This document shows, piece after piece, positions 4,851 to 5,267 of a DNA stretch of 5,267 nt. The notes under the pieces are model-generated. The model was given only the letters and a program-made list of their open reading frames with translations. It ran no database searches and had not been told where the DNA came from. The translations under genes were made by a program, and so were the position numbers. The stretch comes from CAZWUZ01 sp964637655 [NCBI: uncultured bacterium] (GTDB lineage: Bacteria; DAOPZR01): assembly GCA_964637655.1 (NCBI GenBank), contig CAZWUZ010000171.1, positions 1 to 5,267 on the forward strand, written 5' to 3'. Position 1 is the stretch's first letter. Each line of letters begins with the position of its first letter.

Positions 4851-5267
4851 TCAGCCGGAGGTGCCGGCCGCGGGTGCGGCCGTGCCTTCACGCGGGGTGC
4901 CGCCCCCCGTCACGGTCGAGGATGGCGACGGCGTCCCCTGCGGCACCACCTGCACGTCGATGACCGCGGGGCGCGCCGGCGGGGCAGCCGGGGCTTCGGG
5001 TTGTTCCGCGTCGTCACCGGAGGGTGCCGGTGCGGCCGGCTGCGGTCGTCCCCCCTGCACCACGGTCGGCGTTGCCACCGTGCGCGCCCCGGCCGAGGCG
5101 CGGCTGCTCAGGCCGATGGACGGGGCCGGGTCGATGACCCCCGCCGCGGTGCGGATTTCGAAGTGCAGGTGCGGGCCGGTGGCGATGCCGGTGGCCCCGA
5201 CCCGCCCGATGAGCTGGCCCTGCTCGACATCCTGCTGCGGCTGCGCGGGCGTCTTCGCCTCGCCCTG
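4851..5267 (-). CDS. M23-family (LytM-type) metallopeptidase, C-terminal part; 5' end outside window
   Basis: The frame is open from the window edge to TGA at 4853-4851, giving 138 residues. Visible residues 14-52 form the end of an M23 peptidase domain: QLIGRVGATGIATG, then PHLHFEIR with the HxH pair at 33-35 (second His a zinc ligand, first His catalytic in the family), then VIDPAPSIGL. M23 enzymes cut peptide cross-links of peptidoglycan in the periplasm or outside the cell. The other zinc ligands (His and Asp of the HxxxD motif) and any signal peptide lie beyond the window. Residues 1-13 (QGEAKTPAQPQQD) look like a low-complexity insertion in a surface loop just before the QLIG strand. 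The C-terminal tail (about residues 53-138) is Pro/Ala/Gly/Thr-rich and has no recognised domain; it may be a wall- or partner-contacting disordered extension. The internal GTG at 5078 is not a credible start because it would exclude the catalytic domain. Confidence 0.9.
   Translation of the reverse strand, partial: QGEAKTPAQPQQDVEQGQLIGRVGATGIATGPHLHFEIRTAAGVIDPAPSIGLSSRASAGARTVATPTVVQGGRPQPAAPAPSGDDAEQPEAPAAPPARPAVIDVQVVPQGTPSPSSTVTGGGTPREGTAAPAAGTSG

Overview
The window is GC-rich (roughly two thirds G+C by eye) and gene-dense, with three protein-coding genes and no RNA genes, mobile elements or CRISPR. A lipoprotein signal with a clear lipobox, an M23 endopeptidase and a FapA (DUF342)-type beta-solenoid protein point to a bacterium with a Gram-negative-type envelope. 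The high GC, Ala/Pro-rich linkers and tandem domain duplications would fit a PVC-group or similar environmental lineage. The sequence itself does not settle the taxonomy.

Layout. Positions 1-3743 on the minus strand are one uninterrupted reading frame of at least 1247 codons that leaves the window at its 3' end. It encodes a giant tandem FapA-like protein: beta-solenoid unit 1, Jag_N-like domain, FapA N-terminal domain plus beta-solenoid unit 2 with coiled coil, a second Jag_N-like domain, and the start of a third FapA N-terminal domain. Large open frames on the opposite strand here are GC-driven shadows. Positions 3744-3885 are a divergent control region with candidate promoters for both flanking genes, a 13/14 direct repeat, a 10-bp inverted repeat covering the FapA-like start codon, and a 12-bp palindrome at the other promoter. 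Positions 3886-4776 on the plus strand encode a 296-residue lipoprotein made of two CARDB (Ig-like) domains joined by a Pro/Val/Thr-rich linker. Positions 4777-4850 are a short convergent intergenic stretch. Positions 4851-5267 on the minus strand are the C-terminal 138 residues of an M23 (LytM-type) peptidoglycan endopeptidase with a long Pro/Ala-rich tail; its 5' end is outside the window.

How they may fit together. The lipoprotein and the peptidase are envelope proteins. The FapA-like protein has no visible signal peptide and is probably cytoplasmic. FapA-family proteins have been linked to flagellar assembly in Vibrio, but no flagellar gene lies in this window, so that role is only a family association. 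The most unusual object is the head-to-tail FapA/Jag_N fusion. It also carries an A AAA AAG slippery heptamer that opens onto a stop codon four codons later in the -1 frame.
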